From Actinomycetes bacterium (GTDB lineage: Bacteria > Actinomycetota > Acidimicrobiia > Acidimicrobiales > Palsa-688), in the NCBI GenBank assembly GCA_021828475.1, contig JAJZIY010000017.1:1-52763 (forward strand): 52,763 nt of DNA, read 5' to 3'. Position 1 is the first letter of the stretch. The number at the start of each line of letters is the position of its first letter. Of this stretch, positions 35,039-43,474 are shown piece after piece. A model generated the notes under the pieces. The model was not told the origin of the DNA, made no database searches, and worked only from the letters and a program-made list of their open reading frames with translations. A program made the position numbers and the translations under genes.

Positions 35039-35120
35039 GGTGGGTTTGGCCCTCCTCCGGGAACGGTCGTCATGAAGGCCCGGGTACGGCGCCGGGGTCG
35101 ATGGTGGTGGGGCACGGTCG

Positions 35121-35813
35121 TCACGGGGCCCTCAGGGCGGCCTGCAGTTGAGCCAGGGCGTCTTCGAGCAGAGGACGCAGCGCTGTGGCGGGCCGCACCA
35201 CGAACCAGCGCCTGACGGCGACCTGGGCGGTGGCGATCACCGCTGCCGCCAGCACCTCGGCGCGCAGGGCCAGGTCGACTTCCGCGCAGGCGGCGCCTGC
35301 TGCAGCCAACCTCTCAGCGATGGCAGCCGCCAGCGCCTCGCGCATGGTCGTCACGATGCGCTGGTGCTCACCGCGCAACTGGGGCGACGTCAGCACCATC
35401 TTCAACGACGCCATTGCCGCCGGGTCGCAGAAGTGCCCCGACTCGTAATGTGTGACGACGGCTGCCGCAATGGCTTGCCACAACCCCTCTTCGGGTGGGC
35501 GCCGGCGCAGCGTGTCGCCTATCTGCGCGGCGCGCTCGACGCCGAGGGCACAAATAGCCTCGTACTTGGTGGCGAAATAGTTGTTGAAGGTGCGAGGTGA
35601 CACCTCCGCCGCTGCGGCGATGTCCTCCACCAGGACGTTGTCGAGGCCCCGCTCCATTGCGAGGCGCAGGGCGGCCCGGCTGAGCTCCTCGCGCGTCGCC
35701 AATTTCTTGCGCTCTCTCAGGCCGTGGGCATGGGTGCTCTCGACCGCGCCCGGGCCCTGCGTAGCGGGCCCACCGACCTCCGGCACCTCGGCGGCTCCGG
35801 TTCCTGTGCTCAT
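35121..35813 (-). CDS. TetR family transcriptional regulator
   Basis: 230 residues with a disordered N-terminal 30, then the TetR HTH: LATREELSRAALRLAMERG, VEDIAAAAEVSPRTFNNYF and TKYEAICAL. The ligand-binding domain is helical and ends with a helix pair. ATG 35813 has no ribosome site but TATGCT lies eight bases upstream on the minus strand, so a leaderless mRNA is likely. It heads a TetR-ABC-ABC operon and is divergent from the ROK regulator. The intergenic palindrome is almost certainly its operator. The natural inducer is probably a substrate of the exporter. Confidence 0.93.
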   Translation of the reverse strand: MSTGTGAAEVPEVGGPATQGPGAVESTHAHGLRERKKLATREELSRAALRLAMERGLDNVLVEDIAAAAEVSPRTFNNYFATKYEAICALGVERAAQIGDTLRRRPPEEGLWQAIAAAVVTHYESGHFCDPAAMASLKMVLTSPQLRGEHQRIVTTMREALAAAIAERLAAAGAACAEVDLALRAEVLAAAVIATAQVAVRRWFVVRPATALRPLLEDALAQLQAALRAP

Positions 35814-35821
35814 CGGGCTGG

Positions 35822-35827
35822 AGCATA
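35822..35827 (-). promoter_or_regulatory. Candidate -10 for leaderless TetR operon
   Basis: TATGCT on the minus strand, eight bases before the TetR ATG, with no Shine-Dalgarno. It is a few bases from the palindromic operator, so repression by occlusion is easy to picture. Confidence 0.5.
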
Positions 35828-35829
35828 CC

Positions 35830-35868
35830 CCGCTTCTTGCGTGTCACGCAATTTTGCGTGGCAAGCGG
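35830..35868. promoter_or_regulatory. TetR operator array between TetR and ROK genes
   Basis: A perfect 15-bp palindrome TTGCGTG-T-CACGCAA (35837-35851) is followed three bases later by another TTGCGTG half-site (35854-35860). Both are enclosed in an outer inverted repeat (CCGCTT at 35830-35835, AAGCGG at 35863-35868). This is typical of TetR dimer sites, and the extra half-site suggests two dimers or alternative pairing. Confidence 0.75.
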
Positions 35869-35931
35869 TATTTGCCGGCTCGCCTTCCCGGCTTGACCCA
35901 GGCCGGAGCCCTCCCCTACGTTGCAGTTCCG

Positions 35932-37158
35932 GTGCAACTTCAGCCCAATGAGATCAAAGTTGTGCGCAGCGAGTACAAAGCGTTGCTCCGGACGGTCTCG
36001 GCGACGGCCAGCACGACGCGCCCTCAACTGGGGGCCCAGTCGGGCCTGCCGCGTTCGAGCGTCGCTTCGCGCGTGAAGGAGCTGATGGACGCGGGCGTAC
36101 TGGTGGAGACGGGCCAGGCCGAGTCGACCGGCGGTCGCCGGGCCACCAGCCTCGAGTTCCCCGAGGGCATCGGGGTCGTCCTGGCGGTGGATCTCGGTTC
36201 GACGCACGCCCGGTGGCGCCTGTGCACGTTCGCCCAGGAGGTGGTGGCCGAGGACGGGCTGCCCACCGACATAGGCCGGGGAGCCACCGCCGTTCTCGGA
36301 CCAGTGGTGAGCCAGGCCACCGGGGCACTGGCAGGCGCTGGCCCGGGCGTGGGCCCGCTCCGGGCCTGCGCTCTCGGCTTCCCGGGCCCGGTCGACTTCC
36401 GGGAGGGCCGGGTGAGCGGGCCGCCCAACATGGCGGGGTGGGACAACGCCCCATTGCCGCAGCTGATGGGCGAGTGGCTAGGGGCCCCGACCGTCGTGGA
36501 CAACGACGTGAACATGATGGCGCTCGGCGAGCACCGTGCCAAGTGGGCTCCGGAGGGCGTCGACAACCTGCTGTTCGTGAAGCACGGCACCGGCATTGGC
36601 TGCGGGGTCATCGCCGACGGCCGCCTCTACCGGGGCGCCGACGGCACAGCGGGCGAGATCGGCCACATGCACGTGGCGGGTGCGACCACGACCGAGCAGT
36701 GCTCGTGCGGGGGGCACAACTGCCTCGAGGTGCTCGCCAGCGGAAGGGCGTTGGTCCGCCAGCTCAGGGCGCGCGGCTACGAGGTCTCGACCGCGGCGGA
36801 GGTGGCCCAGCTCGTGCTGCGCGGCGACATCGGGGCGATGGACGTCGTGCGCGACGCGGGGCGGGCGCTGGGCGACCTCGTGAGCGGCATCGTCAGCTTC
36901 TTCAACCCGTCGGTGATAGTCACCGGCGGGTCGATCGGGGCGCTCGGCACCCCGCTCCTCGCTGGCCTGCGCGAAACGGTGTACGGCCAGGGGACCATGT
37001 TCTCCACGAGGCACCTGCGGATCGTCCCGAGCCGGTTGGGCGCGGACGCGGCCGTGCGGGGCGCCACGCTCCTGGCGCTGGAGCTGGCCTACGACGCGGT
37101 ACTGGCGCAACTGAAGACACCAGGCGGCACCCTGGCCGCCGGGAAAGGAAAGACATGA
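35932..37158 (+). CDS. ROK family transcriptional regulator
   Basis: About 408 residues from GTG 35932 (GTG 35962 is also possible). An N-terminal winged helix has LGAQSGLPRSSVASRVKEL. The ROK sugar-kinase-like fold follows, with phosphate loop AVDLGSTHARW, then VDNDVNMMALGEH, and the zinc site EIGHMHV and CSCGGHNCLE. The HTH makes it a NagC/Mlc/XylR-type sugar-responsive regulator rather than a kinase. Its stop overlaps the beta-mannosidase ATG by four bases (ATGA), so it most likely controls and is coexpressed with that enzyme, with a mannoside as effector. It is divergent from TetR and shares the upstream region. Confidence 0.92.
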   Translation: MQLQPNEIKVVRSEYKALLRTVSATASTTRPQLGAQSGLPRSSVASRVKELMDAGVLVETGQAESTGGRRATSLEFPEGIGVVLAVDLGSTHARWRLCTFAQEVVAEDGLPTDIGRGATAVLGPVVSQATGALAGAGPGVGPLRACALGFPGPVDFREGRVSGPPNMAGWDNAPLPQLMGEWLGAPTVVDNDVNMMALGEHRAKWAPEGVDNLLFVKHGTGIGCGVIADGRLYRGADGTAGEIGHMHVAGATTTEQCSCGGHNCLEVLASGRALVRQLRARGYEVSTAAEVAQLVLRGDIGAMDVVRDAGRALGDLVSGIVSFFNPSVIVTGGSIGALGTPLLAGLRETVYGQGTMFSTRHLRIVPSRLGADAAVRGATLLALELAYDAVLAQLKTPGGTLAAGKGKT

Positions 37159-39710
37159 AGCTCGCACTGCACGAGGGATGGACGGTCCGGGCCACGGACG
37201 GCCCGGTGCCGGACGGGGCCCGGGACCGCACCCTCGCGGCGACGGTACCCGGTTGTGTGACGGCGGACCTGCTCGGCGCCGGCCTGGTGCCTGACCCCTA
37301 CCTCGACGCCAACGAGGCGCTCCTGGCCTGGGTGGGCCGCACAGGGTGGCTATACGAGGCGCGCTTCGAAGTCCCCCCGTCGCATGAGGGTGACAGGACC
37401 GACCTGGTGTGCGAGGGCCTCGACACCGTTGCCACCGTGCGCCTCAACGGTGCCGAGGTCGGGCGTGCAGCCGACATGCACCTGTGCTACCGCTGGGATG
37501 TCTCGAACCTGCTGGTGCCCGGCACCAACCACATCGAGGTCGAGTTCGAACCGGCCGTGGACGCGGCCGAGCGCTGGGAGGCCGAGCTCGGCCCGAGGCC
37601 CAACGTCAGCGCCCACCCCTACAACGCCCTGCGCAAGATGGCCTGTAACTACGGCTGGGACTGGGGGCCCGACCTGCCCACATGCGGCATCTGGCGCCCC
37701 GTGGCGCTGGAGCGGTGGCAGGTGGCCCGGATTGCAGCGGTGAGGCCCCTTTCGTGGGTGCTGCTCAGCGGAGCGGGAGAGGGTGGCCCGACGACGCTCG
37801 GCCGGGAGGCGCCGGCAGCGGGGCCCGGCTCGCCCGTCACCGCCCCGGCCGTGCTCGAGGCGCACGTGGACATCGAGCGCGGCGCCGGTCCGGGGCAGGA
37901 GCTGAGCATCGAGGTGTCGGTGGCCGGGCGCTCCGCCACACAGGAAGTGCCGGCCGGCGCCTCCTCTGTTGTCGTGCGGCTCGAACTGCCCGAGGTCGAG
38001 CTGTGGTGGCCCCACGGCTACGGAGCGCAGCCCCTCTACGACGTGGAGGTGGCCCTGCGCTCCGGCGGGGCCGAAGTGCTCGCCACCTGGTCGTGCCGGA
38101 CCGGCTTTCGCTCCGTCCAGCTCGACACGGGCTCCGACGGGCGCGGCAGCCGGCTCGGCTTCGTCGTCAACGGCCGGGCGGTCAACGTGCGCGGCGCCAA
38201 CTGGGTACCCGACGACTGCTTCCCCGAACGAGTGACCCGTGACCGCTACCGCGAGCGCCTGTCCCAGGCCGTCGGGGCCAACATGAACCTGCTGCGGGTC
38301 TGGGGCGGTGGGATCTTCGAGAGCGAGGACTTCTACGGCCTGGCGGACGAGCTGGGGCTGATGGTGTGGCAGGACTTCCTCCTGGCCTGCGCCGCCTACG
38401 CCGAGGAGCCGCCCCTGGCGCCCTTGTTCGAAGCGGAGGCACGCCAGGCCGTGACCAGGTTGTCCGCTCATCCGAGCCTCGCCGCCTGGAGCGGCGGCAA
38501 CGAGAACATCTGGGGTCACGAGGACTGGGGTTGGAAGGACAGGCTGGGCGAGCTGACCTGGGGGGCGGGCTACTACTACGACGTGTTCCCCTCGATCGTG
38601 GGCGAGCTGGACCCGACGCGCCCCTACATGGCCGGGAGCCCGTGGTCGTTCGGCCACGACGCCCATCCCAACGACGACCGCTTCGGCAGCAAGCACGTCT
38701 GGGACGTCTGGAACGAGAAGGACTACCTCTCCTACCGCGAGCACCAGCCGCAGTTCGTGTCCGAGTTCGGGTTCCAGGGACCGCCGACGTGGTCCACGCT
38801 CACGCGCTCGCTCACCGCCAGGCCGCTCGACCTGGACATGCCCGAGCTCGCGGTTCACCAGAAGGCGGCCGAGGGCAACGACAAGCTGGCCCGCTGGGCA
38901 GGCCTGCGCTTCCCCCAGCCGGAGGCCTTCGAGGACTGGCACTGGGCCACGTCGCTGGTCCAGGCGAGGGCTGTGGCCCTCGGCGTCGAGTACTGGCGCG
39001 CCCTGGTCCCACGGTGCCGCGGCACGATCGTGTGGCAGCTCAACGACTGCTGGCCGGTCGTGTCGTGGGCGGCCGTCGACGGCGACGGTCGGCTCAAGCC
39101 GCTCTGGTATGCGTTGCGCCGCGTGTACGGGGACCGGCTGCTCACCATCCAGCCTCCCGAGGCCGGTGAAGGGGGTGCCGGGGCCGGCCTGGTGCTCGCT
39201 GTGGTAAACGACTCTCGGAGCACCTGGCAGGCCGGCATCGAGGTCTCCCGCACGAGCTTCACAGGCGAGGTCCTGGCCAGCACCACCGTGGCGGTGGAGG
39301 TAGCGCCCGGCGCCAGTGAGCGCCGCCTCCTGCCCGCCGGCGTCGCCGGCGCCGGGCGTCGCTCAGGCGAGGTGCTGGTGGCCACGTGCGCTGACAAGAG
39401 GGCGCTGTGGTTCTACGCCGAGGACAAGGATCTGGAGCTGCCCCCGCCGTCCCTGTCGGCCCGGTGGCGCCGTACCCCGCACGGTTACGCTGTCGAGGTC
39501 GAGGCCGGCGGCATCGAGCGCGACGTCGCACTGCTGGCCGACAAGGTCGCCCCCGAGGCGGAGGTCGACGACATGCTCGTAACCTTGCTGGCAGGGGAGC
39601 GGCACACCTTCGAGGTGCGCAGCCCCGAGCTGGCCGACCCGGACGCCCTGCTGGCCCCGGCTGTACTGCGCAGCGCCAACCAACTCGTCCACCCCGCTGC
39701 CCGCCCCTGA
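37155..39710 (+). CDS. Beta-mannosidase, glycoside hydrolase family 2
   Basis: This 851-residue enzyme releases mannose from beta-mannosides. The sugar-binding domain is at about residues 5-190 (AHPYNALRKMACNYGWDWGP is characteristic of GH2 mannosidases), an Ig-like domain follows, and the catalytic TIM barrel begins near 330. Acid/base E450 is in SGGNENIWG and nucleophile E537 in FVSEFGFQG; the NEN form fits beta-mannosidase. C-terminal beta domains complete it. There is no signal peptide, so it acts in the cytoplasm on imported oligosaccharides. ATG 37155 overlaps the ROK stop and has AAAGGA upstream. No sugar transporter is in the window. Confidence 0.95.
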   Translation: MKLALHEGWTVRATDGPVPDGARDRTLAATVPGCVTADLLGAGLVPDPYLDANEALLAWVGRTGWLYEARFEVPPSHEGDRTDLVCEGLDTVATVRLNGAEVGRAADMHLCYRWDVSNLLVPGTNHIEVEFEPAVDAAERWEAELGPRPNVSAHPYNALRKMACNYGWDWGPDLPTCGIWRPVALERWQVARIAAVRPLSWVLLSGAGEGGPTTLGREAPAAGPGSPVTAPAVLEAHVDIERGAGPGQELSIEVSVAGRSATQEVPAGASSVVVRLELPEVELWWPHGYGAQPLYDVEVALRSGGAEVLATWSCRTGFRSVQLDTGSDGRGSRLGFVVNGRAVNVRGANWVPDDCFPERVTRDRYRERLSQAVGANMNLLRVWGGGIFESEDFYGLADELGLMVWQDFLLACAAYAEEPPLAPLFEAEARQAVTRLSAHPSLAAWSGGNENIWGHEDWGWKDRLGELTWGAGYYYDVFPSIVGELDPTRPYMAGSPWSFGHDAHPNDDRFGSKHVWDVWNEKDYLSYREHQPQFVSEFGFQGPPTWSTLTRSLTARPLDLDMPELAVHQKAAEGNDKLARWAGLRFPQPEAFEDWHWATSLVQARAVALGVEYWRALVPRCRGTIVWQLNDCWPVVSWAAVDGDGRLKPLWYALRRVYGDRLLTIQPPEAGEGGAGAGLVLAVVNDSRSTWQAGIEVSRTSFTGEVLASTTVAVEVAPGASERRLLPAGVAGAGRRSGEVLVATCADKRALWFYAEDKDLELPPPSLSARWRRTPHGYAVEVEAGGIERDVALLADKVAPEAEVDDMLVTLLAGERHTFEVRSPELADPDALLAPAVLRSANQLVHPAARP

Positions 39711-39745
39711 GCCGGGCGCTGTGGGCGGTGCCGCGCCGGGCGGGT

Positions 39746-39751
39746 TAGCAT
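39746..39751 (+). promoter_or_regulatory. Candidate -10 for PspA operon
   Basis: TAGCAT, 30 bases before the PspA ATG, leaving room for a short leader with the GGAGG site. No clear -35 or sigma-54 site is visible. Confidence 0.4.
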
Positions 39752-39781
39752 GAGCGAGTCCGCGTCGTAACCGGAGGTCAG

Positions 39782-40555
39782 ATGAGCTTCTTCAAGCGTG
39801 CGCACGACATCGTCCAGGCCAAGGCCAACAAGGCCCTAGACAAGGCCGAGAACCCCAGCGAGATGCTGGACCTCAGCTACGAGCAGATGCTCGAGCAGAT
39901 AACCAAGGTCCGTTCGGCGCTGGTGCAGATAGCCGCCTCCCGCAAGCAGCTGGAGCTGCAGGAGGACCAGTTTGCCCACACGGTGAGCGCGCTGGCCCAG
40001 CAGGCGGCCCAGGCTGTGCAGCTGGGCCGCGAGGACCTCGCCCGGGAGGCGCTGAGCCGAAAGGCGGTCGCCCAGCAAGAGGTGGACGCCCTCGAGCCCC
40101 AGCACCAGACGCTGTTGGAGCAGGAGCGCAAGATGACCCAGACGCTCCAGGCCCTCCAGCTGCGGGTGACGCAGTTCCGCACGCAGAAGGAGACGCTCAA
40201 GGCTCAGTACAGCGCGGCGAAGGCGTCCTCGGCCGTCAACGACCAGATCGCGGGGATCAGTGGCGCCTTCAGCGGGTCGGCGGACGCCCTGCAGCGGGCG
40301 CACGACAAGATCGCCGCAGCGCAGGCCCATGCCGGGGCGCTGGACGAGCTGCTCCAGTCCGGCGTCCTGGAGGACGTCGGTGTCGACCACGGCGACGACA
40401 TCGCCAAGCAGCTCAACCAGCTCGGGGCGTCGGCACAGGTCGAGAACGAGCTCGCCGCCCTCAAGGCTCAGACCGCGCTGGTGGCCGCACCCCCCGCCGC
40501 CCTGGGGCCCGCCCCCGCCGCTCCTGCCGGTGCACCCGAGCAGGTTGCCCCGTGA
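39782..40555 (+). CDS. pspA: PspA/IM30 family membrane-stress protein
   Basis: 257 residues, almost all predicted coiled coil, with the amphipathic N-terminal helix MSFFKRAHDIVQAKANKALD that binds stressed membranes. The core EQMLEQITKVRSALVQIAAS then KQLELQEDQF follows the family pattern, as does the second helical hairpin up to ELAALKAQ. The ~30-residue C-terminal tail is Ala/Pro-rich and not typical of E. coli PspA. IM30/PspA proteins polymerise on lipid bilayers and repair or stabilise them. ATG 39782 has GGAGG at 39773-39777. It is the first gene of a compact five-gene series; the next gene overlaps it by four bases. PspF, PspB and PspC are absent. Confidence 0.95.
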   Translation: MSFFKRAHDIVQAKANKALDKAENPSEMLDLSYEQMLEQITKVRSALVQIAASRKQLELQEDQFAHTVSALAQQAAQAVQLGREDLAREALSRKAVAQQEVDALEPQHQTLLEQERKMTQTLQALQLRVTQFRTQKETLKAQYSAAKASSAVNDQIAGISGAFSGSADALQRAHDKIAAAQAHAGALDELLQSGVLEDVGVDHGDDIAKQLNQLGASAQVENELAALKAQTALVAAPPAALGPAPAAPAGAPEQVAP

Positions 40556-40977
40556 CCTCGCCGGGGCTGTTCGAGAGCGGTGACGCCCCGGTCGACATGC
40601 AGATGGCGGCCGCTGCGCTGCTCGCGGACAGCAAGGACGTCAAGATGATGCTGCGTGTGCTGGCCCGCAACCTGCAGAGCACGTTGGCCGACCGGGTGGA
40701 GGTCACGCGCTCCGCTGGCGGCCTCCTGCACCGCCAGACCGACGAGGTGAGGGCTGTCATGGTCCATCTCGGCCAGGACGACTACGTCGCCGAGCTCGAG
40801 GGCCACGGTGTCCGGTGCACCGTGAGCCGCAGCTCGGGCGGCATCCGTATCCGCAACGAGGAGGTGGCGATCGAACAGTGGTTGACGCGGCTGCTCGGTG
40901 CCCTCCAGGTACTAGCGGTCGAAAACCAGAGCGCCCGTGCCGCGCTCCAGAACGTGATCGTAGGTGGTTCGCTGTGA
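40552..40977 (+). CDS. Small protein of the PspA-YbjQ operon, unknown function
   Basis: Not recognised. 141 residues from GTG 40552, overlapping the PspA stop by four bases (GTGA), and overlapping the next gene start in the same way. No TM or signal. The sequence splits into a helical first half (VKMMLRVLARNLQSTLADRV), a beta-rich middle (VEVTRSAGG, DDYVAELEGHGVRCTVSRSS then GGIRIRNEEVAI) and a C-terminal helix (VAIEQWLTRLLGALQVLAVE). An alpha-beta-alpha domain with charged surfaces is likely. Being sandwiched between PspA and the YbjQ-domain genes suggests it bridges or modulates them. Confidence 0.85.
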   Translation: MTSPGLFESGDAPVDMQMAAAALLADSKDVKMMLRVLARNLQSTLADRVEVTRSAGGLLHRQTDEVRAVMVHLGQDDYVAELEGHGVRCTVSRSSGGIRIRNEEVAIEQWLTRLLGALQVLAVENQSARAALQNVIVGGSL

Positions 40978-41777
40978 GCAACGTCCCGTCCGACCTCCCC
41001 AAGGACGCCGGCGCCCGTCTGGCCGAGCTGGAGCACGGTCTCTTTACGAGTGATCTGTCTGTCAACGAGTTCCTGCTCGTCAAACAGGTCGGTTTCCACC
41101 CTCTCGGGCTGGTGATGGGCAGCTCGATCTACCACATCGGCCTCCAGAAGCGCAGCTGGGGGTCGTCGCAGGAGCTGACGACGCTCACCTCGGCCATGTA
41201 CAACGCACGCGAACTGGCCATGAACCGCATGGAGGAGGAGGCGGACCAGCTCGGCGCGGACGGTGTCGTGGGCGTGCGCCTCGACGTCAACTTCTACGAG
41301 TGGGGCCACGATTCGGCGGAGTTCATCGCCGTCGGTACGGCGGTCAAGTCCGAGGACGGCCAGTCCTACCGCAACAGCCTGGGCAAGCCGTTCACGAGCG
41401 ACCTGTCGGGCCAGGACTTCTGGACCCTCGCTCAGACGGGCTACATGCCCCAGGCGCTCGTCATGGGCACTTGCGTTTACCACATCGCCCACCGTGGTAT
41501 CGGCCAGGCGATCGGCCAGATCGGCCAGAACGGCGAGCTGTCCAATTTCACCCAGGCCATGTACGACGCCCGCGAGCTGGCCATGAAGCGCATGCAGGAC
41601 GAGGCCAACAACCTGGGTGCGTCGGGGGTCGTGGGCATGCGCCTCGAGGAGAAGAGCCACCAGTGGGGTGAGCACACGATCGAGTTCCTCTCGATCGGCA
41701 CGGCGGTGGCACCGCGCCGCGGCTTCGACGGCACACCGCCGCCGCGGCCGACGACAATCATCTCTTTCGACAATTAG
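40974..41777 (+). CDS. Tandem YbjQ-like (DUF74) domain protein, first copy
   Basis: 267 residues made of two copies of one domain at about residues 24-124 and 140-245. Each copy ends with the same block: MYNARELAMNRMEEEADQLG then ADGVVGVRL and VGTAV in the first, MYDARELAMKRMQDEANNLG then ASGVVGMRL and IGTAV in the second. This helix with aR..Al.rm...A..lGA..vVGv, followed by a GTAV strand, is the YbjQ/DUF74 signature. YbjQ proteins form rings (reported as decamers), and their function is unknown; the heavy-metal-binding label rests on weak evidence. It starts at GTG 40974, overlapping the preceding stop. Domain 1 and 2 are clearly duplicates. Confidence 0.9.
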   Translation: MSNVPSDLPKDAGARLAELEHGLFTSDLSVNEFLLVKQVGFHPLGLVMGSSIYHIGLQKRSWGSSQELTTLTSAMYNARELAMNRMEEEADQLGADGVVGVRLDVNFYEWGHDSAEFIAVGTAVKSEDGQSYRNSLGKPFTSDLSGQDFWTLAQTGYMPQALVMGTCVYHIAHRGIGQAIGQIGQNGELSNFTQAMYDARELAMKRMQDEANNLGASGVVGMRLEEKSHQWGEHTIEFLSIGTAVAPRRGFDGTPPPRPTTIISFDN

Positions 41778-41783
41778 GCGCCG

Positions 41784-42581
41784 ATGAGCACCCCGGCCCC
41801 CACCCACGCCTTCGACTCCGGCCTGACCACCCCGGACTTCGCCGCCTGCCTCGCCATGGGCCTGCGCCCGCTCGGTTTGGTGCAGGGTTTCTACTGCGGG
41901 CAGGTGTCCAGTTGGTCCAGTTACTCGGGTTACCCTGTGAGGCAGTACCCCTGTGCCTGTTACGAGCAGGAATACCACCAGACCGGTTGGTTGGGCCGCG
42001 TCGACGACCTGGACCGGGCCTGGACAGCGGCGCACGCCACGGCCCTCGAGCGCATGCTTGCGGAGGCATCGCAGCTCGGGGCCAGCGGTGTCGTGGGGGT
42101 CACAACCGAGATGAACCATCCCACAAACGAGAACAGCTGTGAGGTCCACCTCTACGGCACAGCCGTGGTCCTGGACGGCGTCGCGCCCGGTCGGCGGCCC
42201 TGGTCGACGCAGTTGGCAGGCCAGAAGCTGGCCAAGCTGGTGGAGATCGGTTTCGTGCCGTCCTCGGTGGCATACGCGCGCTGCACCGCCATGATGGCGG
42301 AGGGCTGCAACATGGAGTACTACGCGAGCGGGCGCAGCGGTACGGGCAATGTCGTCCGGCCTCTCCAGGAGGCCCACGAGCTGGCCCGCTCGGGGGCGAT
42401 CGATGCGGCCCGGGGCCTCTCCCAGGGTGCGTCGCTGTACGGCGTGACGATGGAGGTGCACGAGTCAGAGCGCTACCGCAGTACCTACGTGACGTGCTCG
42501 CTGAGGGGTTCGCTGGTGCGCAGGGCGCGCCGGACCGTGCCCACCGCAGCCCCTACGGCCACCGTCAACCTCGGGTCATGA
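41784..42581 (+). CDS. Tandem YbjQ-like (DUF74) domain protein, second copy
   Basis: 265 residues from ATG 41784, six bases after the preceding stop. The first domain (about 10-130) keeps the block HATALERMLAEASQLGASGV and VHLYGTAVV. The second (about 138-245) is more diverged (EAHELARSGAIDAARGLSQG) and has lost the GTAV strand end (CSLRGSLV). The loops are enriched in cysteine (C39, C57, C59, and CTAM and GCNM later) and tyrosine, unlike its neighbours; CACYEQEYHQ could bind a metal. It ends in an overlap (ATGA) with the third copy. It has the same paralogous fold but faster divergence. Confidence 0.88.
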   Translation: MSTPAPTHAFDSGLTTPDFAACLAMGLRPLGLVQGFYCGQVSSWSSYSGYPVRQYPCACYEQEYHQTGWLGRVDDLDRAWTAAHATALERMLAEASQLGASGVVGVTTEMNHPTNENSCEVHLYGTAVVLDGVAPGRRPWSTQLAGQKLAKLVEIGFVPSSVAYARCTAMMAEGCNMEYYASGRSGTGNVVRPLQEAHELARSGAIDAARGLSQGASLYGVTMEVHESERYRSTYVTCSLRGSLVRRARRTVPTAAPTATVNLGS

Positions 42582-43453
42582 GCACGCCGCCGACCCCGCT
42601 TGGCGGGGTGCAGAACGAGGAAGCGGACCTGAGGGACCTGGGCCGTGCCTTGGCCGAAGCCGAGCAGGCACCTGTCCTCGACGCGCGGGTCACGACGTCG
42701 GATCTCTCACTGGACGAGATCCTGCTGCTGCACTCGGTGGGACTGGAGCCGGCGGAGGTCGTCTTCGGCGTCGGCTGCGTCTCCATCCTGACCGGGGTGT
42801 GGACATGGGCCGTCGGGGCCGTGGACGACGCCCGGGTGGCGTTCCACGCCGCCCTCAACCTGGCCAAGGAAAACATACGCTCCCAGGTGCACCGGACCGG
42901 TGCCCTCGGCGTGGTGGGCGTCGAGGTGGAGGTGGACATGCGGCCTCACGCCTGCACCGTCGTCATCACCGGGACGGCCGTGCGCGCCATGAGCGACGAA
43001 GCCTCCCACAGCCACTTCCGTGTCAAGTACCACAATGCCTTCTTGTGTGACCTGTCAGCCCGTGACTTCGTCGTGCTCGGCAATGCCGGGTGGTACCCGC
43101 TGGACCTGGTGGCGGGGGCCTCCTTCGTGCATGCGCCCCGCCGTAGCCTGGGCACGGCCGTCGGCCAGGCCACCCAGAACATAGAGCTGACCAACTTCAC
43201 CGAGACGCTCTACGCGGCGCGCGAGCAGGCGATGGGTGAGTTGCAGAGCCGCATAAGCCAGGCCGGGGGGACGGGGTTGCTGGACGCCAAGATCGTGGAC
43301 AGGCCGATGCGCTTCGCCAGCCACGTGGTGGAGTTCGTCGTCTACGGGACGGCGGTGCGGATGCTCACGGCGGAGCACACGCACCCCCAGGTGTCCATGG
43401 TGGTGCCCCTGGACGACGCGGTGCGCACCTTCGAGGCGACCTCGTTGGACTGA
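42578..43453 (+). CDS. Tandem YbjQ-like (DUF74) domain protein, third copy
   Basis: 291 residues from ATG 42578, overlapping the previous stop by four bases. An extra N-terminal 30 residues are Glu/Ala-rich. Domain 1 (about 35-136) reads DLSLDEILLLHSVGLEPAEV and ends GTAVRA; domain 2 (about 155-262) reads DLSARDFVVLGNAGWYPLDL and ends VVYGTAVRML. The opening TSDLS.dE...L...G..p is shared with the first copy (TSDLSVNEFLLVKQVGFHPL), showing common descent by duplication. It ends the five-gene run; a perfect hairpin follows at 43475-43495. The function is unknown. Confidence 0.88.
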   Translation: MSTPPTPLGGVQNEEADLRDLGRALAEAEQAPVLDARVTTSDLSLDEILLLHSVGLEPAEVVFGVGCVSILTGVWTWAVGAVDDARVAFHAALNLAKENIRSQVHRTGALGVVGVEVEVDMRPHACTVVITGTAVRAMSDEASHSHFRVKYHNAFLCDLSARDFVVLGNAGWYPLDLVAGASFVHAPRRSLGTAVGQATQNIELTNFTETLYAAREQAMGELQSRISQAGGTGLLDAKIVDRPMRFASHVVEFVVYGTAVRMLTAEHTHPQVSMVVPLDDAVRTFEATSLD

Positions 43454-43474
43454 ACGGCTCTGTCCCTCGCGGAC

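Noticed and set aside
35932-37158. Glucokinase
   Set aside because: The ROK fold is present but an N-terminal winged helix and overlap with a glycosidase gene indicate a regulator.
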